From: an uncultured Salinisphaerales bacterium
GTDB taxonomy: Bacteria > Pseudomonadota > Gammaproteobacteria > Nevskiales > OUC007
Direction of reading: 5' to 3'
Assembly (NCBI GenBank): GCA_937896565.1
Contig: CALBOV010000100.1
Coordinates: 1 to 45,737 of the forward strand
Length of the DNA: 45,737 bases
This document shows positions 36,116 to 45,737 of the stretch, piece after piece. Made by a program: the position numbers and the translations under genes. Every line of letters starts with the position of its first letter. Position 1 is the first letter of the stretch. Below the pieces are notes generated by a model. It saw nothing but the letters and a program-made list of their open reading frames with translations, searched no databases and had not been told where the DNA came from.

Positions 36116-36651
36116 CGGCGAAGCGATTGCCGACCCGCCGGCTCGCCTTGCTGCTGATCGGGGGTCTGATCACGTTCGGCTCGGCGGCCTCGCCTCCACA
36201 ACCGGGTGAATTCCCGCCCCCACTCGATGGCACCGATCAGCATGGCGTGGCTGCCGACCTCGCGGCCATGCGTGGACATGTGGTGGTCCTGACGTTCTGG
36301 GCGTCGTGGTGCGGCCCCTGTCTCAACGAGATGTCCATGCTCGCCCGCCTCCAGGGTGTGGCGGATGAGCGCGAGCTGGATCTGTCGGTCGTCTCGGTGA
36401 ACTACAAGGAGGACGTCCGTCGCTTCAAGGCACTCGCCCAAGCGCTCTCCGAGCTGCCGTTGCGGCTGGTGCAGGACGCCGATGGCAGCAATGCCGGCAA
36501 ATACGAGGTTGACCGGATCCCCAACATGTTCCTGATCGGTCGGGACGGCCGGATCGTCAGCCACCATGTGGGCTACACCGACAGGGCGCTCGACGGCCTG
36601 CTGGCAGAGATCACGGCCGAATTGCAGAAACCCGTGGTGGATGCGATGTAG
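36112..36651 (+). CDS. TlpA-like thioredoxin-family protein
   Basis: Start ATG 36112 overlaps DUF2237 stop; hydrophobic N-terminus; VVVLTFWASWCGPCLNEMSMLARLQ. Confidence 0.9.
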   Translation: MTAKRLPTRRLALLLIGGLITFGSAASPPQPGEFPPPLDGTDQHGVAADLAAMRGHVVVLTFWASWCGPCLNEMSMLARLQGVADERELDLSVVSVNYKEDVRRFKALAQALSELPLRLVQDADGSNAGKYEVDRIPNMFLIGRDGRIVSHHVGYTDRALDGLLAEITAELQKPVVDAM

Positions 36652-36722
36652 GCTAGCAATCCGGCGACGGCCGGGCAGCTTCCGCGAAACAAGGGCACAC
36701 GAGACGGCCCGATGGAGACGAC

Positions 36723-38843
36723 ATGACAGAATCCGTAGCGACCTTCTGCCGAATCTGTGAACCCTCCTGCGGCCTGAGAGCCGAGGTGGAGAACGGCGAA
36801 CTCCGCAGCCTGAAACCCGACCGCGAGCACCCGGTCACCGGCGGTTTCGCCTGCCACAAGGGACTGCGATTCGCCGAGGTCCATGCCGACCCGGACCGGC
36901 TCAACCAGCCGATGCGGCGAGTGGGCGACCGGTTCGAACCCTGCGACTGGGACACCGCGCTTGGCGAGCTGGGAGACCGTCTCGGCGACATCGTCAAACG
37001 CCATGGTCCACGCTCCGTGGCCGCCTACATCGGCAACCCCGCGGCATTCAGTACGCTGGCCACCCCTGCCATGTTGCAGTTGATGAAGGCGATCGGCAGT
37101 GATCGCTTGTTCAACTCCGGCACGCAGGACTGCTCCAACAAGTTCGCCGGAGCCGAGGGGGTATTCGGCACGGCGACGCTGCACCCCGTGCCCGATCTGG
37201 AGCGCACGGACTACGCGCTGATCTTCGGCGAGAACCCCGCGGTCTCGCACATGAGCTTCATCTCCATCCCGCATCCGATGGCGGTGCTGAAGGCCGCCCG
37301 CCAGCGCGGCGCGACCATCCGATTCGTGAACCCGCGCCGGATCGAATCCGCCACGCCGGGCACCGGTGACGTGTTGCAGATTCGCCCCGACACCGATGCG
37401 TACCTGATGGCGGCCCTGCTGCACGAAATCGACGCGGCCGGCCTGTTCGACGAAGCGGTTGTCGAGGCGCACGGAAAGCATGTCGACGGCCTGCGGGCGT
37501 TCATTGCCGACTACCCCGCTGATGTGGTGGCACCGGTCGTGGGACTGCCGGCTGACGAGATCCGGGAGACCGCCCTGGCCTTCGCCCGCGCGCCGTCCGC
37601 CTGCGTGCACATGAGCACCGGCGTCAACATGGGACGGCAGGGCACGCTTTGCTACTGGCTGCTGCAGATGCTCAGCTTCGTCACCGGCAACCTGGATCGC
37701 CCTGGCGGCAACCGCTACGCGCCCGGCTTCTATCCGGCCACGAAGGCCGGACGCGTGCGTCAGCCCGACCCGTTCTTCGAAAGCGAATTCGGACCGCTTC
37801 GGCACATCTTCGGTGCCCTGCCGGGCAATCTGCTCGCGGACATGATCGAAGCCCGTGAGCAGCCCATACGGGCACTGATCGTGATGGCCGGCAACCCGCT
37901 GCTATCGGTCGCGGGCGAGGAACGTCTGCGCGCCGCCTTCGACCAGCTCGACCTGCTGATCGTGATCGACCTGTTCCGCAACGCCACCGGCGAACACGCG
38001 CACTTCCTGCTACCCAGCGCCGACATGCTGGAGCGGGAAGACATCAACATGTGCGGCCTGGGCATGCAGCACAGGCCGTTCGTGCAGTACACACCCGCGG
38101 TGGTTCCACCACGACACCAGCGTCGGGAGGAGTGGTGGATTCTCGGCAAGATCGCGGAGGCAATGGGCATCGCGCCGCTGCCGCCGGATGCCGAACGGAC
38201 AAAATTCGATCGGCTGGAACACATGCTCGCGACCAGCGACCTGACGCTGGAGCGGCTCCGGTCGGCGCCGCACGGCGTCGCCGAATTGCCACCTCCGGAG
38301 CCCGGTCACTTCTATGACACCTGGATCCAGACCGACGACCAGCGGGTGGACTGCTGCCCGCCGATCTTCGCCGCGCCGATTGATCGCGCCCGCGACATCT
38401 TTGATGAACTGCGGAGCGAAGCGCCGGACCAGCTCAAGCTGATCAGTCTGCGCACGCCCTACATGCACAACAGCTGGTTTCAGAACGCGCCCTCGCTCAA
38501 GCGCAAGGCGCAGCTTGAGAATCCGGTGCATGTAAGCCCGGACGACGCCGACCGACTCGGGCTTGCGGAGGGCCAGCCGGCCAGCCTCAGCAATCACTGG
38601 GGGCGCCTGGACTGCGTCGTGCGACTGGACGAGACCCTGCGACCCGGCGTGGTCGCGATGACACATGGCTGGGGCAACCAGAAAACACCCGGCATGCGGG
38701 TGGCGCAGCGACACCCTGGCGTGAACGTCAACCGGCTGCTACCCAGCGGACCGGGCAGCTACGAGCGCATCAGCAACCAGGCACACATGACCGGCATCCC
38801 CGTTCAGCTATCGGCGCGCCAGGGTATAGAGCGCCCCGGATGA
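36723..38843 (+). CDS. Molybdopterin (bis-MGD) oxidoreductase
   Basis: 706 aa; N-terminal [10 protein letters not shown]...GFACHKG [4Fe-4S] site, C-terminal molydop-binding domain [24 protein letters not shown]. Confidence 0.92.
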   Translation: MTESVATFCRICEPSCGLRAEVENGELRSLKPDREHPVTGGFACHKGLRFAEVHADPDRLNQPMRRVGDRFEPCDWDTALGELGDRLGDIVKRHGPRSVAAYIGNPAAFSTLATPAMLQLMKAIGSDRLFNSGTQDCSNKFAGAEGVFGTATLHPVPDLERTDYALIFGENPAVSHMSFISIPHPMAVLKAARQRGATIRFVNPRRIESATPGTGDVLQIRPDTDAYLMAALLHEIDAAGLFDEAVVEAHGKHVDGLRAFIADYPADVVAPVVGLPADEIRETALAFARAPSACVHMSTGVNMGRQGTLCYWLLQMLSFVTGNLDRPGGNRYAPGFYPATKAGRVRQPDPFFESEFGPLRHIFGALPGNLLADMIEAREQPIRALIVMAGNPLLSVAGEERLRAAFDQLDLLIVIDLFRNATGEHAHFLLPSADMLEREDINMCGLGMQHRPFVQYTPAVVPPRHQRREEWWILGKIAEAMGIAPLPPDAERTKFDRLEHMLATSDLTLERLRSAPHGVAELPPPEPGHFYDTWIQTDDQRVDCCPPIFAAPIDRARDIFDELRSEAPDQLKLISLRTPYMHNSWFQNAPSLKRKAQLENPVHVSPDDADRLGLAEGQPASLSNHWGRLDCVVRLDETLRPGVVAMTHGWGNQKTPGMRVAQRHPGVNVNRLLPSGPGSYERISNQAHMTGIPVQLSARQGIERPG

Positions 38844-39433
38844 TCCAGGTTGCGCCAGTCACCCGGCGCCAGGCCATCCAGTTCCCAGGGTCCAATACGA
38901 ACGCGCACCAGACGCAAGGTGGGCAGGCCGACGGCCGCCGTCATTCTTCGCACCTGACGATTGCGGCCCTCCCGGATGGTCAGCGCCAGCCAGGTAGTGG
39001 GGATGGACTTGCGGAATCGAACCGGCGGATTCCGCGGCCAGAGTTCGGGCTCATCAATCCGCGCAACGGTCGCGGGTCGGGTCGGCCCATCCTTCAGATC
39101 GGGGCCGGCAGCCAACCGGGCGAGCTGATCGTCCGAGGGCTCACCCTCCACCTGCACCCAGTAGGTCTTCGCCAGCTTGTGCGCCGGATCGGCGATACGG
39201 GCCTGCAGGCGCCCATCATTCGTGAGCAGCAATAACCCCTCGCTGTCCTTGTCCAGCCGCCCTGCTGGATACACATCACGCAAGTCGATGTGGTCTTTCA
39301 ACGTCTGGCGGCCGTCCGCATCAGAGAACTGACTCAGCACTCCGAAGGGCTTGTTGAACGCGATCAACTGACCGGTGCCCGGCCGGCCTGGCCGCGCCCG
39401 AGCATTTCGCCTGGGTCTGCTGGGACTCGCCAT
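38804..39433 (-). CDS. rluE: 23S rRNA pseudouridine synthase (RluE/RsuA family)
   Basis: Start ATG 39433 ([18 protein letters not shown]...); [62 protein letters not shown]. Confidence 0.88.
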   Translation of the reverse strand: MASPSRPRRNARARPGRPGTGQLIAFNKPFGVLSQFSDADGRQTLKDHIDLRDVYPAGRLDKDSEGLLLLTNDGRLQARIADPAHKLAKTYWVQVEGEPSDDQLARLAAGPDLKDGPTRPATVARIDEPELWPRNPPVRFRKSIPTTWLALTIREGRNRQVRRMTAAVGLPTLRLVRVRIGPWELDGLAPGDWRNLDHPGRSIPWRADS

Positions 39434-39558
39434 GATGAGAACAGAGATGAAACCGGTCAGAACCGGATGTCGGATCAGACCGCAGGTTAAACCCGGTCCG
39501 CCCGCCCCGCCCATTCCGAGCGGGTGTCACGATCCGCCGCCCGGGAGGGCGTCGAAGT

Positions 39559-40683
39559 TTAATCCGACTCCAGCCGCACCTTCGCCATGAAGATGGATTC
39601 GCCGGGTACGCGGGTATTGGCCAGGGCCTGCGCGAGTTCATCGTGGCTGACCAGTTGCGACCCAGTCATTCGCAGCTTGACGAACTTGTCCTCGGCGATC
39701 GACAGGCAGGTCACTGACGACGCCTGGTCCTGCTCGGTCACGCTGACCATCGCATCGAAACAGAGCACGTCGCGCCCGTCGACGCTGCTGATCTGATCGG
39801 GCTGAAACGTCGGCAGCGGCCAATCGGCTTCCCGGGCGATCAACGTGATGATCTTGCGGACGCGTTCGGCCTCGTCGGCAAGAATGGAGGACGCATCAGC
39901 CCAGTCGGTTTCCCGGATCGGGTACGCAAACAGGTCGAGCGTCACGTCGGCGAACGTGGGATGCTCATAGGAATAGGACGCACCGTCGAACGGATGCGGG
40001 AAGATCACCAGTTCGGTCCGCGCGAACGAACCGATCCGTTCCGGCGGATGCCACTCCGCCGAGTAGTCGCTCGCCTTCAGCGTCCTGCCCACGAACTCAG
40101 GTTCGAAGACGCCGTCATCGCTCGCGTCGACCAGCAACCGGGACATCACGTCGTTGGCGACTCGCATGTCCGCCTTCTTGAACCCTGGCCCAGTCAGCAG
40201 GCCGCCCGAACGGGCATATTCGACATCATATTGGTATCGCGCGAGTTCCAAGCCATTCCATGCGACCACCACATCGGCCACCGAATCAGCGGTCTCCCGG
40301 AACGGGATCAACAGCAGCGTGCCTCCAGCTAGGATAGCGTTGGCCATGTCCTTCATGTCCGATTCCTGAAGCCGCACGACGGAGATGGAGACCGAGTACG
40401 GGACGTCACGATTCGCGACCTCCACAGCCTGAAAGCTCCCCGCGGACTCGAGGGCAGACCGGTAATGGGTCAGGTCAACATCGTGCCGGATACAGTCGAA
40501 AAAGATCTCCCCATCCCTTTCTTCGCAGAGCTCCACCACTTCCTCGCTCGGCCGCGTGCGAAAGATGGACACAGCAGGCCATTGTTCGGCTTGCACACCG
40601 GCGGGAGGTTGAAGCGGCTCTGGGGGATTGGAAGCACAAGCGCTCAACAACAGTCCAACACCGCCAATCAGTAAATTTCTCAT
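39559..40683 (-). CDS. Hypothetical lipoprotein
   Basis: 374 aa; MRNLLIGGVGLLLSACASNPPEP lipobox. Confidence 0.75.
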   Translation of the reverse strand: MRNLLIGGVGLLLSACASNPPEPLQPPAGVQAEQWPAVSIFRTRPSEEVVELCEERDGEIFFDCIRHDVDLTHYRSALESAGSFQAVEVANRDVPYSVSISVVRLQESDMKDMANAILAGGTLLLIPFRETADSVADVVVAWNGLELARYQYDVEYARSGGLLTGPGFKKADMRVANDVMSRLLVDASDDGVFEPEFVGRTLKASDYSAEWHPPERIGSFARTELVIFPHPFDGASYSYEHPTFADVTLDLFAYPIRETDWADASSILADEAERVRKIITLIAREADWPLPTFQPDQISSVDGRDVLCFDAMVSVTEQDQASSVTCLSIAEDKFVKLRMTGSQLVSHDELAQALANTRVPGESIFMAKVRLESD

Positions 40684-41397
40684 GAATAGACATAACTCGA
40701 GAAGAACGCCAAGCCGCGGGGCAGGACGGAATTAAACGCACTTATATGGCCAAATCATAACGCCACACCTGCCTTGTTGAATGAGCGCCGATGCTGGCCG
40801 GTGACCCCAGACCGATCAATGACAATTGCTCCCAACAGCTGGCTTATCGATCTTCGCGCCGTTGATTTCGAGCGACACGGCATTCTCAATTTTACACCCC
40901 ATGACGGAAAGGCCCGACTCCGATGCAACTGGCGCCCTCACCATTTTCAACGCCAGCTACTGCACCGGAAACGATACAAAGACGCTACGAGCCCGCTGGC
41001 TCCGTCAAATCGCAACCACCGACCGCACCGAGGAGTATCTGTTGGCGGCCGAACAACAAGCAGCAATGAGATAGTTCCGTGCTGGATTGCTACGCGGTTT
41101 AGCTTCATCGCAATAAATAGCGGACTGCTTCGGAAGTACTAGTTCCCGGAAACGTTGCCCAACTCCTTACCACGGCAACCCGGAACACTCGCCGGGAATA
41201 ATCCTCGCTCGGCCTGCCAACCGGCCTGAAATGAGCTAAACACGCAGCTTGGCGTTGCCGCCCCCCGTCACCTTGGGGTCTAATCAAATCAACGCCGAGC
41301 ACATGCGAGGACCGTCAGGTCATCGATATCGCGGCGAAGGGAACCTCTGCGCCAGAAGCAGACCGGGGATTTACACCAAGAATCGGGGAAAACCAAC

Positions 41398-44300
41398 TTG
41401 AACAGCCGTTACCGTCGCCTGCGCGTGCCAGTCCGGGTGACGGTGATATCCATCCTGCTGATGGCAACGGCGCTCACGGCCGGAGTCGCACTCGGTCTGC
41501 AATATCTGTTCGCGACCGGGATGGCGCGGGACACGGCGCGGGCGCAGTTTCAGGCCAATGCCGCCGAGATCGGTCGTCTGCTCGCGGACGCCGAAGCCGA
41601 TGCCACTCAGACCGTGCGTCTGCTGGCCGCGCAGTTGCGACACCTCACCGCCAGCGGTGCGGCGGATGACGACATCCCGAGCCTGCTGATCGCGCTGCTG
41701 AAATCCGAGCCGCTGGTGTCCGGCCTGACCGCCGCCTTTGACAGCGGAGAACGGGTCACCGTGGTGCGTCTGGACAGCGCCAGCGTGCTGCGTGACACGC
41801 TGAAAGCCCGACCTGACGAGGCCTGGTTCGTTCGCCGCCACGACGTCAGGGGCGCTCGCGATGCCTATCTCGATGACGCGGGGGAAACCCGCCGTACGAC
41901 GGCACCTGCGGCGGCACCTCCGTCCAGCCTGCTGCCCTGGCGAAACCACGCATCCGAAGCCGTCGTCACCGCAACGCCCCCGCATCTGCTGACCGACCTG
42001 ATGATCTCGGGGAGGGCCTACGCCCTGCGACTGCCGGACAGCGCGACCGTCATCGCCGCGCTGGTCGCCGGAGCCACGCTGTCCGACAGTCTGGTCGAGC
42101 AGATGACCGGCGACGGTGACGTGTTCCTCTACCAGCCCACCGGTGAGCTGGTCGCGTCAAACCACCGCCGACGGACACCCACAATGCCCACCCCGTTGCC
42201 CAGGGTCTCGTGGACACCAGAGGAACAAGCCCTGATCCGGGCGCATCCGCGTCTGACGGTGACCAACGAACTTGACTGGCCTCCCGTGGACTTTGCCGCC
42301 GAAGGCGAACCGGCGGGCTACAGCGTCGATATCCTGCACGTGCTCTCCGCCGTCACCGGGATCGAACTGCGCTTTGCGAACGGACACAGCTGGTCGCGAC
42401 TGGTGGAGCTGTTCCGACAGGGTGACATCGATGTGCTGCAACCGGTTTATCGGTCTCCGGCGACCGAGGCGTATGGCCTGTTCACCCAACCCTTCGCGAC
42501 CCTGCCCTATTCGCTGATCACGCGGCCGGGCCAACCCGCGATCCGGGACATCCGCGAGCTCGCCGGACAACGGCTCGCGATCCCCGGCGGCTGGTCGATT
42601 ACCCGGTTCGTCGCCGCGCAATTTCCCGCGCAGGACATCATTGAGGTCGGCAACGCCCGTGAGCTGTTCACGGCCGTTCTCGATGGCCGGGCCGACGCGG
42701 GGCTGGATAACACGGCCGTCCTGAAATACATCGCGGCGCAGTACTTCATCGACGACGTCAAGTACCACGACAACCTGCAGTTCGGCGGACTCACGCCGCC
42801 CAGCGACCTGCGCCTGGTATTCTCGGAGAACAACGTCGCCCTGCGTGATCTCTTCGACAAGGCGATCGCGGCGCTGCCCCCCGCGTTGTTGCAGACACTG
42901 GATGAGCGCTGGCTGACGGGAACAGCCGCAGTCAGCCGTGAGGGTGGCGCCGTGCCCTACGCGGAGCTGCTTCGCCTGCCTCGTCAGGCGGGCGCCCTGG
43001 ACAAGCTGCATGCGGTCAAGCTCGGGGGCGAAAAACGCTTCATCTACCTGACCCGCGTCGGGCAGGACTACTTCGCCGCCGTGGTGCCGCACCGCGCCGT
43101 ACTCGCGCCGGCGATGCACCGGGTGCGGCTGTCCATCGCCGCGAGCCTGGGCTTCCTGTTGCTGCTCATCCCGCTCGCCTGGCTGCTGGGGTCGCCCGTG
43201 GTCGACGCGATTCGTCAGCTCGAAGAGGAAAACGACAAGATTCGCGCCCGCGACTTCAAGAGCGTGCGTCGCCGGTTCAGCCGCATCGCGGAAATCGATC
43301 GGCTCTCCCGCTCCATTTACGACATGGCCGGATCGATTCACCAGCACGAACAGGCACAGCAGGACCTGATGGATTCCTTCATCCGGCTGATCGGCCAGGC
43401 GATCGACGACAAGTCGCCGTACACGGCCGGTCACTGCGAGCGTGTGCCCGAGCTGGCGATGATGCTGGCCGAACGGGCCGAAGCCTCCCGGGCACCGGCA
43501 TTCCGCGACTTTGCATTCGGCTCCGACGAGGCCTGGCGCGAGTTCAGGGTGGCGGCATGGCTGCATGATTGCGGCAAGATCACCACGCCGGAGCACGTGG
43601 TCGACAAGGGCTCCAAGCTGGAGACGATCTACAACCGCATTCACGAAATCCGGACCCGCTTCGAGGTCTTGCTGCGCGACGCCGAACTTCGGTACTGGCA
43701 ACGCCGCGTCGAAAACCCCGACGACGAACCGGCGCTACGCGAAGCTCGGGACACCGAACAGGCTGCGATCAAGGACGATTTCGCCTTTGTCGCGCGCATG
43801 AATGTCGGTGGTGAGTTCCTGACCGACGAACACAAGAAGCGCCTGCTGCGTATCGCCAAGAGGCGGTGGACTCGGCACCTGTCCAATCGCATCGGTCTGT
43901 CGCCACTGGAGGAGAACCGTCTGATCGGCAACGAGCCCGCGCTGCCGGTCAGCGAACCGATCCTGATCGACCGCCCGGAGCATCGGATTCCGCGCCACCA
44001 CTCCACGGACTTCGACCCCAGGCTGGGAATCAGGATGGACATTCCAGAATGGCTTTATGACCACGGCGAAGTCCACAACCTGCTCATTGCGCGCGGCACG
44101 CTGACACCGGAAGAACGTTACAAGATCAACGAGCACATCATCGCGACCATCCGCATGCTGGACGAGTTGCCGTTGCCCGACGAGCTGGCGCGAGTGCCGC
44201 GCTACGCCTCGACGCACCATGAGACCATGAAGGGCACCGGCTATCCCAGACGCCTGAACCGCGACGAGTTGTCGGTCCCCGAGCGCATCATGGTGCTGGC

Positions 44301-44535
44301 CGATGTCTTCGAGGCGCTCACCGCCGCCGACCGCCCCTACAAGAAGGCCAAGCCGGTCAGCGTGGCCATCGACATCCTCCACAAGATGGTGGAGGACGAT
44401 CACGTCGACGCGGATGTCTTCGAACTGTTTCTCTCGTCCGGCGTGTACCTGGACTATGCCCGACGATTCCTCCCGACCGATCAGGCCGACGCCGTCGATG
44501 TACACAAATACCTGAGAGCGTCCAAAGCCGCCTGA
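41398..44535 (+). CDS. Periplasmic solute-binding (SBP_bac_3-like) sensor with C-terminal HD-GYP-like phosphohydrolase domain
   Basis: 1045 aa, probable TTG start; N-terminal TM; LTVTNELDWPPVDFAAEGEPAGYSVDIL...; second TM LSIAASLGFLLLLIPLAWLLG; HAMP-like; HDCGKITTPEHVVDKGSKLE and HHETMKGTGYP. Confidence 0.88.
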   Translation: MNSRYRRLRVPVRVTVISILLMATALTAGVALGLQYLFATGMARDTARAQFQANAAEIGRLLADAEADATQTVRLLAAQLRHLTASGAADDDIPSLLIALLKSEPLVSGLTAAFDSGERVTVVRLDSASVLRDTLKARPDEAWFVRRHDVRGARDAYLDDAGETRRTTAPAAAPPSSLLPWRNHASEAVVTATPPHLLTDLMISGRAYALRLPDSATVIAALVAGATLSDSLVEQMTGDGDVFLYQPTGELVASNHRRRTPTMPTPLPRVSWTPEEQALIRAHPRLTVTNELDWPPVDFAAEGEPAGYSVDILHVLSAVTGIELRFANGHSWSRLVELFRQGDIDVLQPVYRSPATEAYGLFTQPFATLPYSLITRPGQPAIRDIRELAGQRLAIPGGWSITRFVAAQFPAQDIIEVGNARELFTAVLDGRADAGLDNTAVLKYIAAQYFIDDVKYHDNLQFGGLTPPSDLRLVFSENNVALRDLFDKAIAALPPALLQTLDERWLTGTAAVSREGGAVPYAELLRLPRQAGALDKLHAVKLGGEKRFIYLTRVGQDYFAAVVPHRAVLAPAMHRVRLSIAASLGFLLLLIPLAWLLGSPVVDAIRQLEEENDKIRARDFKSVRRRFSRIAEIDRLSRSIYDMAGSIHQHEQAQQDLMDSFIRLIGQAIDDKSPYTAGHCERVPELAMMLAERAEASRAPAFRDFAFGSDEAWREFRVAAWLHDCGKITTPEHVVDKGSKLETIYNRIHEIRTRFEVLLRDAELRYWQRRVENPDDEPALREARDTEQAAIKDDFAFVARMNVGGEFLTDEHKKRLLRIAKRRWTRHLSNRIGLSPLEENRLIGNEPALPVSEPILIDRPEHRIPRHHSTDFDPRLGIRMDIPEWLYDHGEVHNLLIARGTLTPEERYKINEHIIATIRMLDELPLPDELARVPRYASTHHETMKGTGYPRRLNRDELSVPERIMVLADVFEALTAADRPYKKAKPVSVAIDILHKMVEDDHVDADVFELFLSSGVYLDYARRFLPTDQADAVDVHKYLRASKAA

Positions 44536-44657
44536 GCGACGTCAGGCCCAGGCACGGGTGGCTTCATGATGACAATGTCCTGATCCGGCCACTTTGCGGG
44601 ATGATCTTCTGTTAGCGTCCGTTCTTGCTGGGGTGGACAACGCAGAAAGGACACGCA

Positions 44658-45737
44658 ATGAGCAACCAGGTTACGAATCGGTTCCGACAGAGATTGTCGG
44701 CCATTGGACGCAACGGATTGATCCTGGGCATGGCGACCGCCATGTTGGCCGCATGCAGTGAATCGCCCGAGTCGCTGGAGGCGCCGGTCGACAGCACTTC
44801 GGTGGTGGACAGCCTTCAGGACACCGGTCCCAAGCCGTATATCGTCCAGCTGAACGAGGGCATTCTCGGCCTCCAGCTGGTGGGGCAGATCGTGGAGTCG
44901 ACGCTGTCGCTGATCGGAGCGGACCCGGCCTACCACACCTACGACACCGTGCTGAAAGGATTCGCGGCCGTACTGACGGACGAGCAGGTCGCGGCGCTGG
45001 AACGCATGCCGCTGGTCGCCTCCATTACCCCGGACGAGCTGGTCTCGGTCTCGGCAACCCAGGCCTCCCCTATCTATGGGCTGGATCGCATCGACGAGCT
45101 GTCACTGCCGATGGATGGTGAATACAGCTATCCGGACAGCGCGGGCGCCGGGGTGCATGTCTATGTGCTCGACACAGGGATCAACCCCGACCACGTGGAG
45201 TTCGCGGGGCGCGTGGGTGCTGGCCGCAACTTCGTGAACGACGGTCCCATCGGGCTCGACTCCCTGCTCATACTCAGTCTCGCGGGAATCTGGGAACTGC
45301 TCGGCTACCAGCCGGATCCGGACGCCTGGCAGGACTGCAACGGCCACGGAACGCATGTCTCCGGAACCGCAGTCGGCACCACCTATGGAGTCGCCAAGCA
45401 GGCGACGGTGCACCCGATCCGCGTTCTGGGTTGCGCGGGAAGCGGCGCCTTCTCCGGCATCATCGCCGGGATGGAATGGGTCGCCGAGAACGCCGAGCGA
45501 CCTGCCGTCGTCAACATGAGCCTCGGCGGCGGTTCCAATGCAGCGGTTGATGCCGCCGCGAACGCGCTGTTCGACGCGGGCATCCTGCCCGTGGTCGCGG
45601 CGGGCAACGACAACGCCGATGCCTGCGGCCATTCGCCGGCAGCGGCGGTCAACGCGTTCACGGTCGGATCGACGGACTCCGCCGACGACGAGTCCAGCTT
45701 CTCCAACCACGGAACCTGTGTCGACATCTTCGCGCCG
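44658..45737 (+). CDS. Subtilisin-like S8 peptidase, probable lipoprotein (C-terminus cut by window end)
   Basis: Open frame from ATG 44658; MATAMLAACSES lipobox; I9-like propeptide; VYVLDTGINPDHVEF (Asp), NGHGTHVSGT (His). Absent from the ORF track because it is open at the edge. Confidence 0.88.
   Translation, partial: MSNQVTNRFRQRLSAIGRNGLILGMATAMLAACSESPESLEAPVDSTSVVDSLQDTGPKPYIVQLNEGILGLQLVGQIVESTLSLIGADPAYHTYDTVLKGFAAVLTDEQVAALERMPLVASITPDELVSVSATQASPIYGLDRIDELSLPMDGEYSYPDSAGAGVHVYVLDTGINPDHVEFAGRVGAGRNFVNDGPIGLDSLLILSLAGIWELLGYQPDPDAWQDCNGHGTHVSGTAVGTTYGVAKQATVHPIRVLGCAGSGAFSGIIAGMEWVAENAERPAVVNMSLGGGSNAAVDAAANALFDAGILPVVAAGNDNADACGHSPAAAVNAFTVGSTDSADDESSFSNHGTCVDIFAP

Noticed and set aside
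40774-41142. 122-aa plus-strand ORF
   Set aside because: No recognisable motif or convincing composition; not called as CDS.
42157-43701. 514-aa minus-strand ORF
   Set aside because: Antisense to the HD-GYP gene, no domain signature.
1-45737. CRISPR arrays, transposases, integrases, tRNA/rRNA genes, toxin-antitoxin or defence systems
   Set aside because: Looked for on both strands; no repeats, motifs or ORFs supporting any of these were found by eye.

Overview
The window is a GC-rich, densely coded bacterial chromosome segment (probably a proteobacterium; taxon not established). It has no rRNA, tRNA, CRISPR, phage or transposase that I can recognise. About 1-34.2 kb looks like one large catabolic gene cluster for a CoA-activated polycyclic, steroid-like or terpenoid-like substrate. 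It encodes an SCP2-thiolase-like/DUF35 pair, two KstD-like flavoproteins, a cytochrome P450, three types of ferredoxin, a Rieske oxygenase alpha subunit, and an adjacent acyl-CoA dehydrogenase pair. It also encodes two acyl-CoA synthetases, a MaoC-like hydratase, a class III CoA-transferase, an enoyl-CoA hydratase, several SDRs, an ALDH, a fused indolepyruvate:ferredoxin oxidoreductase-like enzyme and an AraC regulator. No ferredoxin reductase and no recognisable ring-cleavage dioxygenase is encoded here. The most notable non-coding signal is a 13-bp motif, CAACA[AG][TC]GGTG[TA][TC], found twice (50 bp apart) in the divergent promoter region at ~3.2 kb and once, inverted, in the divergent promoter region at ~33.4 kb. 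It is a candidate shared operator bracketing the cluster. About 34.3-45.7 kb is more general: a HEXXH lipoprotein, DUF2237/TlpA, an orphan molybdopterin oxidoreductase, RluE, a lipoprotein, a periplasmic-sensor HD-GYP protein and a subtilisin-like lipoprotein cut by the window end. All assignments come from reading the sequence and recognising motifs; no database search was run.
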